Shown: piece after piece, positions 1 to 8,076 of the stretch
Numbering within the stretch: the first letter of the stretch is position 1
Layout of the letters: each line of letters starts with the position of its first letter
From: an uncultured Eubacteriales bacterium
GTDB taxonomy: Bacteria > Bacillota > Clostridia > Peptostreptococcales > Anaerovoracaceae
Direction: 5' to 3'
Assembly: GCA_902778585.1 (NCBI GenBank)
Contig: CACYYD010000010.1
Span: forward strand, 1-61,344
DNA length: 61,344 bases
Notes under the pieces: model-generated
Seen by the model: only the letters and a program-made list of their open reading frames with translations
Told to the model about the DNA's origin: nothing
The model's database searches: none
Program-made: the position numbers and the translations under genes

Positions 1-14
1 CAGAATACTGTCCT

Positions 15-1352
15 TTGAAATCTGTGACAGCTGTGACGGCTGTGACAGCAAGGAGGACAACTCCCGCTAACACTGTCACGGCTGTCACGACCGACACGCA
101 TCTCTCTGAGATGCATTTTACTCCGGACGAAATCTTGTCGTATATCTCCCAAAATGGTACCATCGACCTGAGGGACGTCGAAAGAGATATGAGAAAGTCC
201 AGAAAGGAGAAAATCCTAGAAAAACACCCATATTCAATTTATCAAGGCAGTGATGGCAGGTGGCGTTCTCACCTGCCCGACGAAACCAAGAAAGAAGGTC
301 GTAAGCTCATAGTCAAATCCAAAAAAGATGATCTGATTGATTTGATATGCGAGTACTACACTTCTCATGATAAGGATCTTGTCAGAGAGGCCTGCACACT
401 TGAAGCCTTATACCCCGCATGGATCGAATTTAAGAGTCTTCATGTATGTGAAACTACAGTAATACGCATCAAGTATGATTGGTGCAGATATTATGAAAAT
501 GACGCCATAGTCAAGAAGCCGATTAAAAGCATTACAAAGCTTGAGCTCGATACTTGGGTTCATACGATGATCCGTAAGCACAATATGAATGCTCACCAGT
601 ATGGTAACTTCTCTGCAATAATCAGGCAGTTGTTGGATTTTGCAGTAGACAGCGAGATCATTAACAAGAACTTATTCCTGGATGTTAAAGTAAACAGGCG
701 AAGGGTTCTTGTTCCCGAAGTCAAGAAACCTGATCATACGCAAGTTTTTACCAAGGCTGAAGAGAATATGATCGTCGACCGCGCATGGACTGCATTCAGA
801 AAGAACGAAAATTATGTTCAGTGGTATACACCGCTGGCAATAATCTTCATGTTCTATACGGGTCTGCGTATTGGTGAGATATCCGCTCTCAAGTTTGAGG
901 ATATTACAGGGAACAGTATGACAGTAAACAGACTGGTCCGCTTCCCGACAGGAGAAATCGTAGAGCATACCAAGGGAACATATGGCAGCAGGACGATCCC
1001 GCTCATTCCGCTTGCAGCAGAGGTCATTGAGGAGATTAAAAATCACCGCCAGGAAAAAGGTCTGGAACTCAAGGGCTTTATTTTCTGCCCTAATGACAAG
1101 CCAATCAGCACCTACAATGCGATTGAAAAAGCGATCAAGAAATACTGCCGGGACCTCGGAATAGACGAGCGCAGCCCGCACAAAGAGCGTAAGACTTTCA
1201 CATCTACCCTTATCAGCAATGGTGTAAGCATCAATACAACCAGGCAGCTTGCCGGGCATGTTGACGAAAGAACTACTCTTAACAATTACTGCTTTGACAG
1301 AAGCGAAGATGATGAGAAGCTCACTCAGATCACTTACGCTTTGTCCAGTTGA
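15..1352 (+). CDS. Tyrosine-type site-specific integrase
   Basis: Phage/ICE-type tyrosine recombinase that would integrate and excise the element lying to the left. The C-terminal half carries the catalytic set: Arg in TGLRIGEIS, Lys in HTKGTYGSR, HxxR in SPHKERK, His in LAGHVDERTT and the tyrosine nucleophile in NNYCFDRS. A core-binding domain spans roughly residues 105-215. The start is uncertain: the frame is open to the window edge, position 15 is TTG, and residues 4-25 are a low-complexity Val-Thr-Ala repeat encoded by 9-bp DNA repeats, so the ATG at 111 (residue 33) may be the true start. The gene stops 140 bp from the tRNA-Thr 3' end, the usual layout for a tRNA-targeting integrase. 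Family assignment is secure; start and element identity are not. Confidence 0.93.
   Translation: MKSVTAVTAVTARRTTPANTVTAVTTDTHLSEMHFTPDEILSYISQNGTIDLRDVERDMRKSRKEKILEKHPYSIYQGSDGRWRSHLPDETKKEGRKLIVKSKKDDLIDLICEYYTSHDKDLVREACTLEALYPAWIEFKSLHVCETTVIRIKYDWCRYYENDAIVKKPIKSITKLELDTWVHTMIRKHNMNAHQYGNFSAIIRQLLDFAVDSEIINKNLFLDVKVNRRRVLVPEVKKPDHTQVFTKAEENMIVDRAWTAFRKNENYVQWYTPLAIIFMFYTGLRIGEISALKFEDITGNSMTVNRLVRFPTGEIVEHTKGTYGSRTIPLIPLAAEVIEEIKNHRQEKGLELKGFIFCPNDKPISTYNAIEKAIKKYCRDLGIDERSPHKERKTFTSTLISNGVSINTTRQLAGHVDERTTLNNYCFDRSEDDEKLTQITYALSS
22..90. repeat. 9-bp repeats in direct and inverted orientation
   Basis: Three tandem 9-mers (CTGTGACAG, CTGTGACGG, CTGTGACAG at 22-48) are followed by two 9-mers in the opposite orientation (CTGTCACGG, CTGTCACGA at 73-90). 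The arms can pair. They lie at or just before the integrase start and could bind a protein (integrase arm sites, regulator) or be coding low-complexity sequence. Confidence 0.7.
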
Positions 1353-1367
1353 CACACAAAATCAAGT

Positions 1368-1401
1368 GTATCCAGGTGTATCCATGCGCCTGGATACTTT
1401 T
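1368..1401 (+). terminator. Terminator after the integrase
   Basis: The stem GTATCCAGG/CCTGGATAC with a 12-nt loop is followed by TTTT, 15 bp after the integrase stop. Confidence 0.65.
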
Positions 1402-1460
1402 ACAAGAAACTGTGCACAATGATGAAAATCGTGTATCGCAGTAAAATCAACGGCTTCGCG

Positions 1461-1486
1461 AAAAAAGGTCTCCGGGTTCGGAGACC
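1461..1486 (-). terminator. Terminator of tRNA-Thr
   Basis: Read on the minus strand, GGTCTCCG-AA-CCGGAGACC is followed by six T, a few bases beyond the tRNA 3' end. Confidence 0.85.
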
Positions 1487-1492
1487 AATTCC

Positions 1493-1567
1493 TGGAGCTG
1501 ATAGTGGGAGTCGAACCCACAACCTTCTCGTTACGAATGAGATGCTCTGCCATTAAGCTATATCAGC
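1493..1567 (-). tRNA. tRNA-Thr (anticodon CGU), CCA encoded
   Basis: On the minus strand a full cloverleaf can be drawn. Acceptor arms are GCTGATA and TATCAGC, with discriminator U and an encoded CCA at 1495-1493. The T arm is GTGGG-TTCGACTC-CCACT. The anticodon loop TTCGTAA reads CGU, which decodes ACG (Thr); the base pair closing that loop is an A-C mismatch. The 3' end faces the integrase, so this gene is the probable attachment site. A broken partial copy lies directly upstream. Confidence 0.92.
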
Positions 1568-1583
1568 AAACAAGGCTGCGATC

Positions 1584-1689
1584 GAGATGCTCTGCCATTA
1601 AGCGTCTATCGAAGGAGCGCAGCCGACTGAGATCAAGGTTCCCGACCTCACGGCAACGCCGTGTGTTCCATAGGGAACCTTATATCAGC
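1584..1689 (-). pseudogene. Broken partial copy of the tRNA-Thr
   Basis: Twenty bases (1584-1603) are identical to 1539-1558 of the intact tRNA, and nine bases (1681-1689) are identical to its 5' end at 1559-1567. In the intact gene these blocks are contiguous; here 77 nt separate them. The insert contains a nested hairpin (AAGGTTCCC/GGGAACCTT at 1635-1681 around CACGGC-AAC-GCCGTG). No anticodon arm or T arm is present, so it cannot make a functional tRNA. Confidence 0.7.
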
Positions 1690-1694
1690 GCATC

Positions 1695-1719
1695 GCGCTC
1701 TGTTAATATAACAGAGCGC
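1695..1719. repeat. Perfect intergenic hairpin
   Basis: A 25-bp inverted repeat, GCGCTCTGTTA/TAACAGAGCGC, lies just downstream of the small minus-strand gene at 1730. On the plus strand it is followed by GTCTTTTATT; on the minus strand there is no clear U-run. Confidence 0.55.
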
Positions 1720-1729
1720 CGTCTTTTAT

Positions 1730-1882
1730 TCAATTATTTTCTTCCGATTTCACTACGTCTTCGGATACCGTCTGCACGATCTTTACAAGCAGAAGCGCAA
1801 CGTTCAGGAATGCCACCGCAACGGCCAGTCCTGTCGAAGCGCCGGCTGCCTTGTCCATAACTTCCTTTGCGTTTATTTTCAT
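1730..1882 (-). CDS. Small membrane protein, 50 aa
   Basis: The ORF starts ATG AAA ATA AAC GCA with a good GGAGGG site about 6 nt upstream. The product has a short charged N-terminus (MKINAKEVMDK), one hydrophobic helix at about residues 17-37 (GLAVAVAFLNVALLLVKIV) and an acidic tail. No family was recognised. It sits 55 bp downstream of the DUF1846 gene on the same strand and may be cotranscribed with it. A single-pass membrane peptide is the only supported description. Confidence 0.6.
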   Translation of the reverse strand: MKINAKEVMDKAAGASTGLAVAVAFLNVALLLVKIVQTVSEDVVKSEENN

Positions 1883-1937
1883 AACATACCCTCCTTCAGC
1901 CTATGTTCAGAAGCGATGATTACGAAATTATTATACT

Positions 1938-3461
1938 CTATTTCGAGTACAGGTTGTTATTCGAAAACTCAGGATTCGATGTGATATCGATGCCGAGCGC
2001 CTTTACAGCCTGCTCGTCCTTATCCGAGAGGATAGCTGTGCAGTGAGCGACGCATCCGTTCAGGTTAGGGATCTCTCTGAGCGCGAGTTCAGCGAACGGG
2101 TTGGTCAGCTTGGTAAGCGTAAGCGCCATGATGACCTCTTCAAGGTTGAGGCTCGTCTTTTCATGAAGCACATTCTTCTTTGTGTTGGACATGCTCTCAA
2201 AGATGGTCGGCGAGATTATAAGCATATCGTCCTGGATGCCGGCAAGCTTCTTGATGGCATTGAGCACCATCGCGGCTGTTGCGACCATCCTTCTCGACGA
2301 TCTGCCGGTAACGATGCTGCCGTCCGGAAGCTGCATGGCCGAGACTACGACGTTCTCGTATCTCTCCGGATCCTGCGCTCTCTTTACCTCGACGTACTCT
2401 TCTGCCTCGGCGACTGCCGGTCTGTCATACCTTGTAGCTCCGACTTCTTCCATGAGGAGCTTGCATCTTTCGAGCGTTCCCTCGTCGATAGTGCCCTTTC
2501 TGTATGAGCACTCCGCGATCAGATATCTGCGGATTATCTCCTGCTTTGCGGCCTCCCTGCAGACTTCGTCATCGGTGATCGCAAAGCCGGCCCTGTTGAC
2601 TCCCATGTCTGTAGGCGACTTGTAGCCTTCATCCGATCCTGTGATCGCGTGCAGTATCCTTCTGAGCACCGGGAAAGCGTCAACGTCTCTGTTGTAGTTT
2701 ACTGCTGTCTCGCCGTATGCCTCCAGATGGAACGGGTCGATCATGTTGAAGTCCTTGAGGTCTGCAGTAGCTGCCTCATAGGCGATGTTGACCGGGTGCT
2801 TCAGCGGCAGGCTCCAGATAGGGAAGGTCTCAAACTTCGCATATCTCGCCTTGCGGCCCAGCTTGTACTCGTGGTAGACCTGCGAAAGCGATGTCGCGAG
2901 TTTGCCCGAACCTCCGCCCGGACCGGTCACCACGATGAGCGGTTTTGTTACTTCTATATACGGGTTGGCTCCATAGCCGGCCTCGGACACGATGGTGTCG
3001 ACGTCGGTAGGATAGCCCTTTGTGAACATGTGCTTGTAGGTGCGGATACCGCGCCTTTCGAGCTTGGCCATGAACTGGTTGACCGAAGGAGCATCTTCGT
3101 AGCGTGTGACGACGACGGAGTTGACCGACAGATCGTAGCTTCTGAAAGCATCGATGAGCCTCATTACTTCGAGGTCGTACGTGATGCCGAAGTCCTGACG
3201 GGTCTTGCTCTTGATGATATCTCCCGCGTAAATGCAGATTATGATCTCCGCCTGATCCTTCATTCTCTGGAGGAGCTTTATCTTTGCGTTTTCGTCAAAG
3301 CCCGGGAGGACCCTCTTCGCGTGCTTGTCCTCGACAAGCTTGCCTCCGAACTCCAGATAGAGGCGTCCCTCGCCGCTGTGTATCCTCTCAAGGATGTATT
3401 TCGACTGTTCTTCGATATACTTCTCTGCGCTGAAACCTTCTTTGTACATGCTTTGCTCCAT
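1938..3461 (-). CDS. DUF1846 family protein
   Basis: This 507-aa protein matches the DUF1846 family, whose members are about 500 residues long and widespread in Firmicutes. Residues 180-190 form a glycine-rich P-loop-like segment (GPGGGSGKLAT) after a beta strand (PLIVVT), which suggests nucleotide or phosphate binding in the N-terminal half; no reaction can be assigned. It follows the DUF1934 gene with a 6-bp gap on the same strand, so the two are probably cotranscribed. Function is unknown although the family is conserved. Confidence 0.9.
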   Translation of the reverse strand: MEQSMYKEGFSAEKYIEEQSKYILERIHSGEGRLYLEFGGKLVEDKHAKRVLPGFDENAKIKLLQRMKDQAEIIICIYAGDIIKSKTRQDFGITYDLEVMRLIDAFRSYDLSVNSVVVTRYEDAPSVNQFMAKLERRGIRTYKHMFTKGYPTDVDTIVSEAGYGANPYIEVTKPLIVVTGPGGGSGKLATSLSQVYHEYKLGRKARYAKFETFPIWSLPLKHPVNIAYEAATADLKDFNMIDPFHLEAYGETAVNYNRDVDAFPVLRRILHAITGSDEGYKSPTDMGVNRAGFAITDDEVCREAAKQEIIRRYLIAECSYRKGTIDEGTLERCKLLMEEVGATRYDRPAVAEAEEYVEVKRAQDPERYENVVVSAMQLPDGSIVTGRSSRRMVATAAMVLNAIKKLAGIQDDMLIISPTIFESMSNTKKNVLHEKTSLNLEEVIMALTLTKLTNPFAELALREIPNLNGCVAHCTAILSDKDEQAVKALGIDITSNPEFSNNNLYSK

Positions 3462-3467
3462 TTCCCC

Positions 3468-3944
3468 TTACGACGGTTTTACCTCTATCTCGAGTATATT
3501 GCGCCTCGAGAAGAACTTGTCGAACTTGATCCTGTAATCTACCGAAACTGTCCCGTAGCCCTCTTCATCAAGATTGTCCTCAAGCTTGTTCGTATACACC
3601 TCAAGGTTCACTGATGACATCATCGGTATCTGATATCTCGTTATGTTGAGTATCCCCGGCTTGAGCATCATGTCCATACCCTCGTCGTCATCATCCCGGC
3701 CGTATTTGCGGATGCGGATGGTCCCGTCCTCTAGCTTGAAAAGCGTGCGGACATCTTCGGAGCCCGTGGCCTCGGACTCTTCGTAAGTGATGTAAGTCGC
3801 GTTGTTGCGCGAGTACATCGTGCCCTCAGTCAGTATCTCCATCGAGTCCTCGAGCTCGAGTTCGCGGCGGAAAGCTTCACCGCTCGGCTTGAGGTTTTCT
3901 ATGTATTGAGTACTTGTGATTTTGAGATTTACGCTTTTTTTCAT
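3468..3944 (-). CDS. DUF1934 (YwiB-like) beta-barrel protein
   Basis: A 158-aa protein of the DUF1934/YwiB family, small lipocalin-like beta-barrels of unknown ligand in Firmicutes. It is cytoplasmic in appearance: there is no signal peptide, and alternating hydrophobic strands run through residues 4-155, ending ...NILEIEVKPS. It is divergent from the HtrA gene and upstream of DUF1846. No Shine-Dalgarno sequence precedes the ATG, and a -10 box (TATACA on the minus strand) ends only 11 nt upstream, so the transcript may be leaderless or nearly so. Confidence 0.85.
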   Translation of the reverse strand: MKKSVNLKITSTQYIENLKPSGEAFRRELELEDSMEILTEGTMYSRNNATYITYEESEATGSEDVRTLFKLEDGTIRIRKYGRDDDDEGMDMMLKPGILNITRYQIPMMSSVNLEVYTNKLEDNLDEEGYGTVSVDYRIKFDKFFSRRNILEIEVKPS

Positions 3945-3955
3945 AACGGATTAAT

Positions 3956-3983
3956 TGTATAACATTTGGCTCAAATGACACAA
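3956..3983 (-). promoter_or_regulatory. Promoter of the DUF1934-DUF1846 operon
   Basis: Minus strand: -35 TTGTGT (3978-3983), 16-nt spacer, -10 TATACA (3956-3961). The predicted start is within about 4 nt of the ATG at 3944. Confidence 0.55.
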
Positions 3984-3994
3984 TAACGTCATAT

Positions 3995-4022
3995 TTGAAA
4001 TTTAGAATAATTCGTGTAGAAT
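3995..4022 (+). promoter_or_regulatory. Promoter of the HtrA gene
   Basis: -35 TTGAAA (3995-4000), 16-nt spacer, -10 TAGAAT (4017-4022). This gives a leader of about 88 nt that holds a 7-codon upstream ORF. Confidence 0.55.
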
Positions 4023-4089
4023 TACTGAATAGTTAAGGTTAATTTAAGTTTCAGACTTTATTATATATATTCGGAAAGGAATCGGCAGA

Positions 4090-4113
4090 ATGGATCCTGC
4101 CGGCAGGTATTGA
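4090..4113 (+). CDS. Upstream ORF (MDPAGRY) in the htrA leader
   Basis: ATG at 4090 follows GGAAAGGAATCGGCAGA, a better ribosome site than that of the main gene, and reads seven codons to TGA, ending 3 nt before the HtrA ATG. The uORF covers the 12-bp palindrome CCTGCCGGCAGG, which contains the only AGG available to the main start. Translation of the uORF would open that hairpin, so translational coupling is likely. Confidence 0.45.
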   Translation: MDPAGRY

Positions 4114-4116
4114 ACA

Positions 4117-5415
4117 ATGGACGAACAGGACAGACACATTATCAGCTTTGAAAAAGCTGAAGAACCTGAGGAGATCAAAACGGTAGAACTCGAGGCACCG
4201 GAGCCGGCTGCAGAGCCTGAGGTAAGCACCGTCATCGAACCCGATACATCGATGCGTTCCCACACTCACGCAGCACCGGAGTACCCTTCGCACAGCGCGA
4301 AGAAAGAGAAGAAGTACGTAACAAGGGGCGCTCTCATCGCATGCATGATACTTACCATGATAGTAAGCTCCATGCTCGGCGCTTTCGTTGCCGGATCCAT
4401 GATCGACAGAGTCTCATCCGGCAGGACAGAAAGAGACGACTCCAAGCTCTCGCAGCTCGACCTGAGCGATGCAACGGGAAGCGAAATGACTGTAGGCGAG
4501 ATCATCAAAAAGAATGAGGACGCCGTTGTAGAGATCGTCGTATCGGGCACTGCGCAGAATATGTGGGGCCAGTTCCAGCTGACACAGGGCGCGGGCTCCG
4601 GAGTCATCGTCAAGGAAGACGGCTACATCGCGACCAACTACCATGTAATACAGGGCGCCACAAAGGTGCAGGTAACTCTTCACAACGGTGAACAGTACAG
4701 CGCCAGAATAGTAGGCAGCGACCCTTCGAACGACGTTGCGGTCATCAAGATCGATGCGAAGGATCTTACGACTGCCACCGTCGGTGACAGCAGCACCGTA
4801 GAGGTAGGAGACCTTGCGGTAGCCATCGGAAACCCTCTCGGGCAGCTCGGCGGAACAGCGACTTCAGGCATTATCAGCGCGCTCGACAGAACGCTCAATG
4901 TTGAGGGCACGACTCTGACACTGCTCCAGACAGATGCAGCGATCAACGGCGGAAACTCCGGCGGCGGACTCTTCAACAGCAAGGGCGAACTCATCGGAAT
5001 CGTTGAGTCAAAGGCTTCCGCAGTAGGCGTAGAGGGACTTGCCTTCGCGCTTCCGATCAACAATGTTTCGGGAATAATCAATGACATAATCGAAAACGGC
5101 GGCAGCGGACAGGTGGCAGCATCGACACCGGCAGTCGGCATCGTAATAAGCGATGTTTCGGAAGAGAACGCCCAGTACTACGGACTTGAATCTGCCGGCG
5201 TATACATTGCCCAGGTAACAGGCGAGAACGCGCAGAAGGCCGGTTTCCAGGAAGAAGACCGCATCATCTCCTTCAACGGAACTGAAATCAAAGGCAGCAG
5301 CGAATTCATCTCACTGGTACGCAAGTGCAAGGTAGGCGATACAGTAACAGTCGTCGTCAGCAGAGGCGGCCAGCAGATCGAGATCAAGACTGTTCTCGAA
5401 GAACTCCAGCAGTAA
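4117..5415 (+). CDS. HtrA/DegP-type membrane-anchored serine protease
   Basis: A 432-aa protease with an acidic cytoplasmic N-terminus (1-66), one membrane segment at about 71-95, a trypsin-like domain with catalytic His176 (NYHVI), Asp206 (NDVAVI) and Ser281 (GGNSGGGLF), and a single C-terminal PDZ domain at about 335-430. It degrades or chaperones misfolded exported proteins at the outer face of the membrane. The order TM-protease-one PDZ is standard for Gram-positive HtrA proteins. It is monocistronic, ends at a strong terminator, and is probably translationally coupled to a 7-codon upstream ORF. Assignment is secure; substrates are unknown. Confidence 0.95.
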   Translation: MDEQDRHIISFEKAEEPEEIKTVELEAPEPAAEPEVSTVIEPDTSMRSHTHAAPEYPSHSAKKEKKYVTRGALIACMILTMIVSSMLGAFVAGSMIDRVSSGRTERDDSKLSQLDLSDATGSEMTVGEIIKKNEDAVVEIVVSGTAQNMWGQFQLTQGAGSGVIVKEDGYIATNYHVIQGATKVQVTLHNGEQYSARIVGSDPSNDVAVIKIDAKDLTTATVGDSSTVEVGDLAVAIGNPLGQLGGTATSGIISALDRTLNVEGTTLTLLQTDAAINGGNSGGGLFNSKGELIGIVESKASAVGVEGLAFALPINNVSGIINDIIENGGSGQVAASTPAVGIVISDVSEENAQYYGLESAGVYIAQVTGENAQKAGFQEEDRIISFNGTEIKGSSEFISLVRKCKVGDTVTVVVSRGGQQIEIKTVLEELQQ

Positions 5416-5431
5416 GCTGAGCACAAGCAAA

Positions 5432-5466
5432 AACTCCCGCGCTTAAAGCGCGGGAGTTATTTTTTT
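5432..5466. terminator. Bidirectional terminator
   Basis: AACTCCCGCGC/GCGCGGGAGTT with an A-rich 5' flank and seven T on the 3' side. It serves the convergent HtrA and GntR genes. Confidence 0.9.
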
Positions 5467-5483
5467 ATTATTTGCAGGGATCT

Positions 5484-6170
5484 TTACTCTGTATCCCCTA
5501 TCGCTTCCATTCTCTTTCCGAGAGCGAAGACGAATTCCTTCAGAGCCTTGACGTGAGCATCAGCCTCAACTCTGGCTTCATTCTCACGGCCTGAATTGAT
5601 CGCTTCCATGATGCGGTTGTGCTGCTCTGCAGTGGACTCATAAAGCGAAAAGTCATCATAGTACAGATATCTGAATCTGAGGGACAGCTCCTGAACATAA
5701 TTCACGAGTTCTCTGAGTGTCTCATTGCCGCTGCACTTTACGATGAAGTTGTGGAACTTCTCGTCCAGCTCTATGATGCGCTCCTTGTCGTCTGCCTTTT
5801 CGATAGCAGCCTCATACTCATACGCTATCTCTTTCAGCTGGACCTTCTCCTCTTCGGTGATCCTCTTTGCCGCAAGCTTTGCCACGAAGCCTTCCATATC
5901 CTCTCTTACTTCAAAGACATCGAGCATGTCCTTGATGGATATGTTTGCAACATAAGCACCGCGCCTTGGCTCGACTTTTACCAGTCCGTCGTCCGCAAGC
6001 CTCTTGATAGCTTCCCTTATAGGTGTACGGCTCACGTTCATCTTCTCGGAAAGGTCGATCTCCATAAGCCTTGTCTGCGACACGATCTCTCCTGTAAGGA
6101 TCTTGTGCTTGAGCTCCAGATATACCAGATCTTTCAGCGGTTTCTGTACTTTGAGCTGTATGTCAGTCAT
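5484..6170 (-). CDS. GntR/FadR-family (FCD) transcriptional regulator
   Basis: A winged helix-turn-helix regulator of the FadR subgroup. HTH at about residues 10-75 includes KMNVSRTPIREAIKRLADDGL, and an all-helical FCD ligand domain fills the rest, with a probable metal site formed by conserved Asp/His residues (ELDEKFHNFIVK, EQHNRIMEA). A reading frame begins upstream at 6209, but ATG at 6170 is preferred because GGGGGAAGA lies directly upstream and the longer version would overlap ispE by 25 bp. It lies 14 bp downstream of ispE on the same strand. Members sense small carboxylates or amino acids; the ligand here is unknown. Confidence 0.88.
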   Translation of the reverse strand: MTDIQLKVQKPLKDLVYLELKHKILTGEIVSQTRLMEIDLSEKMNVSRTPIREAIKRLADDGLVKVEPRRGAYVANISIKDMLDVFEVREDMEGFVAKLAAKRITEEEKVQLKEIAYEYEAAIEKADDKERIIELDEKFHNFIVKCSGNETLRELVNYVQELSLRFRYLYYDDFSLYESTAEQHNRIMEAINSGRENEARVEADAHVKALKEFVFALGKRMEAIGDTE

Positions 6171-6184
6171 TTCTTCCCCCTGTA

Positions 6185-7138
6185 TTATCTGCCTGTGTCG
6201 GTGAGCCATGCCCTTACCGAAGGATCCTCTGCGATCAGTCCGGAAAGAGCCTCCATGCCCGCCTCAGCTTTTTTATCATCCATATAGTACGCAACTATCG
6301 TCGGTCCGCTCCCGCTCATCAGGACTTCATCAGCGCCCAGCTTTTCATTCATGAAGCCGTACAGTGCCGCGGCCTTCGGATCTGCCGTCAGCGTGTACTT
6401 TTCCATGTCATTTACAAAAAGCTTATCGGATCCTGCGCCGGCATCCTGATAGCCTATACGGTCCATAGCTTCGTATGCAGCTTTTGTCGATACCGCCGTC
6501 CCCGGATTTGCCAGTATGACGGTCCTCGGAACGCTTTCCGCTGCCTCGACTATATCGCCGATCCCGGAGGTCATTGCCGCATCAGCCGCTTCTTCTGCTC
6601 CTGCAAGTCCGGCAAGAAGACTGCGGTTTCTGGATGCGTTCATGAACACTGAAAACGGGACATCCGCCCCGACAGCTGTCCCAATGCTCATAAGCTCTCT
6701 CAGGCTAAGCGGGTTCCCAAGAAGCTCATTCAGTCCCAGCAGGCAAACCGCAGCATTGCCGCTGCCTCCCGCGATCCCGGCAGCTACAGGCAGTCTCTTG
6801 TCTATAGTTATTACCAGGCCCTCAGGCAGACAGTCTCCGGCGATCCCCTTTACTGCAAGCTCATCCAGCAGGACCTTTACTGCCCTGAGTGCCAGATTGC
6901 TCATGTCTGTCGGGATTGTTTTTACGTCCGTACATAAATATACAACAACGTTATTTATTGTGCAATGCGGCAAATTGTATTTTGTTCCATTTTGAGAACA
7001 TTTTTTGATCTCTATCACGTCATGAAGACCCGTACCCTGCATAAAGGATACGATCTCATGGTATCCGTCCGGACGTTTTCCCGTTATCCGGAGCGACAGA
7101 TTGATCTTTGCGTGAGCGTTCAGTCTTATGTTTTCCAT
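6185..7138 (-). CDS. ispE: 4-diphosphocytidyl-2-C-methyl-D-erythritol kinase
   Basis: GHMP-family kinase of the MEP isoprenoid pathway; it phosphorylates CDP-methylerythritol. The N-terminus has the substrate-binding AHAKINLSLRI (Lys11, Asn13), the ATP loop is GIAGGSGNAAVCL (121-133), and the C-terminal GHMP motif is LMSGSGPTIVAY. At 317 aa it is slightly longer than the usual 280-300 because of an insertion around residues 46-75. It is upstream of, and probably cotranscribed with, the GntR regulator. Assignment is firm. Confidence 0.95.
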   Translation of the reverse strand: MENIRLNAHAKINLSLRITGKRPDGYHEIVSFMQGTGLHDVIEIKKCSQNGTKYNLPHCTINNVVVYLCTDVKTIPTDMSNLALRAVKVLLDELAVKGIAGDCLPEGLVITIDKRLPVAAGIAGGSGNAAVCLLGLNELLGNPLSLRELMSIGTAVGADVPFSVFMNASRNRSLLAGLAGAEEAADAAMTSGIGDIVEAAESVPRTVILANPGTAVSTKAAYEAMDRIGYQDAGAGSDKLFVNDMEKYTLTADPKAAALYGFMNEKLGADEVLMSGSGPTIVAYYMDDKKAEAGMEALSGLIAEDPSVRAWLTDTGR

Positions 7139-7180
7139 TTCTTAACAAAACAGGGGAGGACGCTCCCCTGTGATCAATGC

Positions 7181-8020
7181 TTATTTCTTTTTGCTTTTGC
7201 TCTTGCTGCCCTTCGACTCAGCTTTTCTGGAAGCTCTGAGTGCTTCAATGGAGCGGTCAGCTTTATTCTTAGGCGCAGGTGCATGTACGTGGTACACGTT
7301 GTTCAGAAGCTCAGCACAGTTTTCGATCTTCTTTTCCTGCGGCTCCTCAGTCTTTTTCTTTTTGCGGGCCTTCTTCTTTGCTTCTTTTTCTTCCTTCTTT
7401 GCCTGCTCTGCCTTTACCTCTTCGATGGACTTGCCGGTCCTCTTTGCTTCCTTATACGGATTGAAGGCTTCCTTTGCGGAATCCGGGGTGTTAGCCTCAT
7501 CTTCTTCCTTCTTCTGGTTCTGCTGGCGCAGAGAGAGGATCATGATACCGCCGAACATGACGCACATCATTACCATATTGACCGCGTTGTTTACGGCCTG
7601 GTTGTATGTCTTGAATGTTATGGTCTTGTCTGCTCCGAGGGTATTTCCTTCGTTGTCAACGACATCTCCGCTGATGGTCAGCTTGTACTCCGAATTGTTC
7701 TTTGCTGTGAACCCCTCGTCAGTGTCCGCAAGTACCAGCACAAGGCCGTCATTCTTTTCGCTGAAGAGGACCTTTATAGGAACTTCTTCTCCGTCCTCGT
7801 CGACGATCTTGAACTTGTCGGCGTCTGCAGCCTGAGCCTCTTTGCTGTTGATAGGACTGCTGAACGTCAGCTTTACGCCGAGGTTCTCCATCGAAGTGTT
7901 TGTCTGTCCGTCCTCAGGGAACGACGAAACGAGCTCGAGTCCGCCTTCAGCAAAGCTGAACACCGATGCTGCCATTATCATGATCGATGCAAGTACTGCG
8001 ATCACGCTTATCTTCTTCAT
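7181..8020 (-). CDS. Exported Ig-like (SbsA/Big_5) protein with TM and basic tail
   Basis: Start chosen at ATG 8020, where GGAGGG precedes MKKISVIAVLASIMIMAASVF, a clear signal peptide (about 1-24); the frame upstream to 8122 lacks a ribosome site. Residues about 25-130 form an Ig-like SbsA/Big_5 domain (SSFPEDGQTNTSMENLGV... NTLGADKTITFKT). A membrane helix follows (VNMVMMCVMFGGIMILSL), then a long Lys/Glu-rich cytoplasmic tail of about 100 residues ending SKSKSKKK. It is probably membrane-anchored with its Ig domain outside. It ends 42 bp before ispE. Function unknown; a cell-envelope role is inferred. Confidence 0.75.
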   Translation of the reverse strand: MKKISVIAVLASIMIMAASVFSFAEGGLELVSSFPEDGQTNTSMENLGVKLTFSSPINSKEAQAADADKFKIVDEDGEEVPIKVLFSEKNDGLVLVLADTDEGFTAKNNSEYKLTISGDVVDNEGNTLGADKTITFKTYNQAVNNAVNMVMMCVMFGGIMILSLRQQNQKKEEDEANTPDSAKEAFNPYKEAKRTGKSIEEVKAEQAKKEEKEAKKKARKKKKTEEPQEKKIENCAELLNNVYHVHAPAPKNKADRSIEALRASRKAESKGSKSKSKKK

Positions 8021-8076
8021 TAAATATACCCTCCTCTGTGCCGCATCCCTGCGGCAAGTCTTACATGCTGACGGCC

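Noticed and set aside
1504..1860. 118-codon plus-strand frame across the tRNA region
   Set aside because: Its start lies inside tRNA-Thr on the opposite strand and it spans structured RNA and the small membrane-protein gene.
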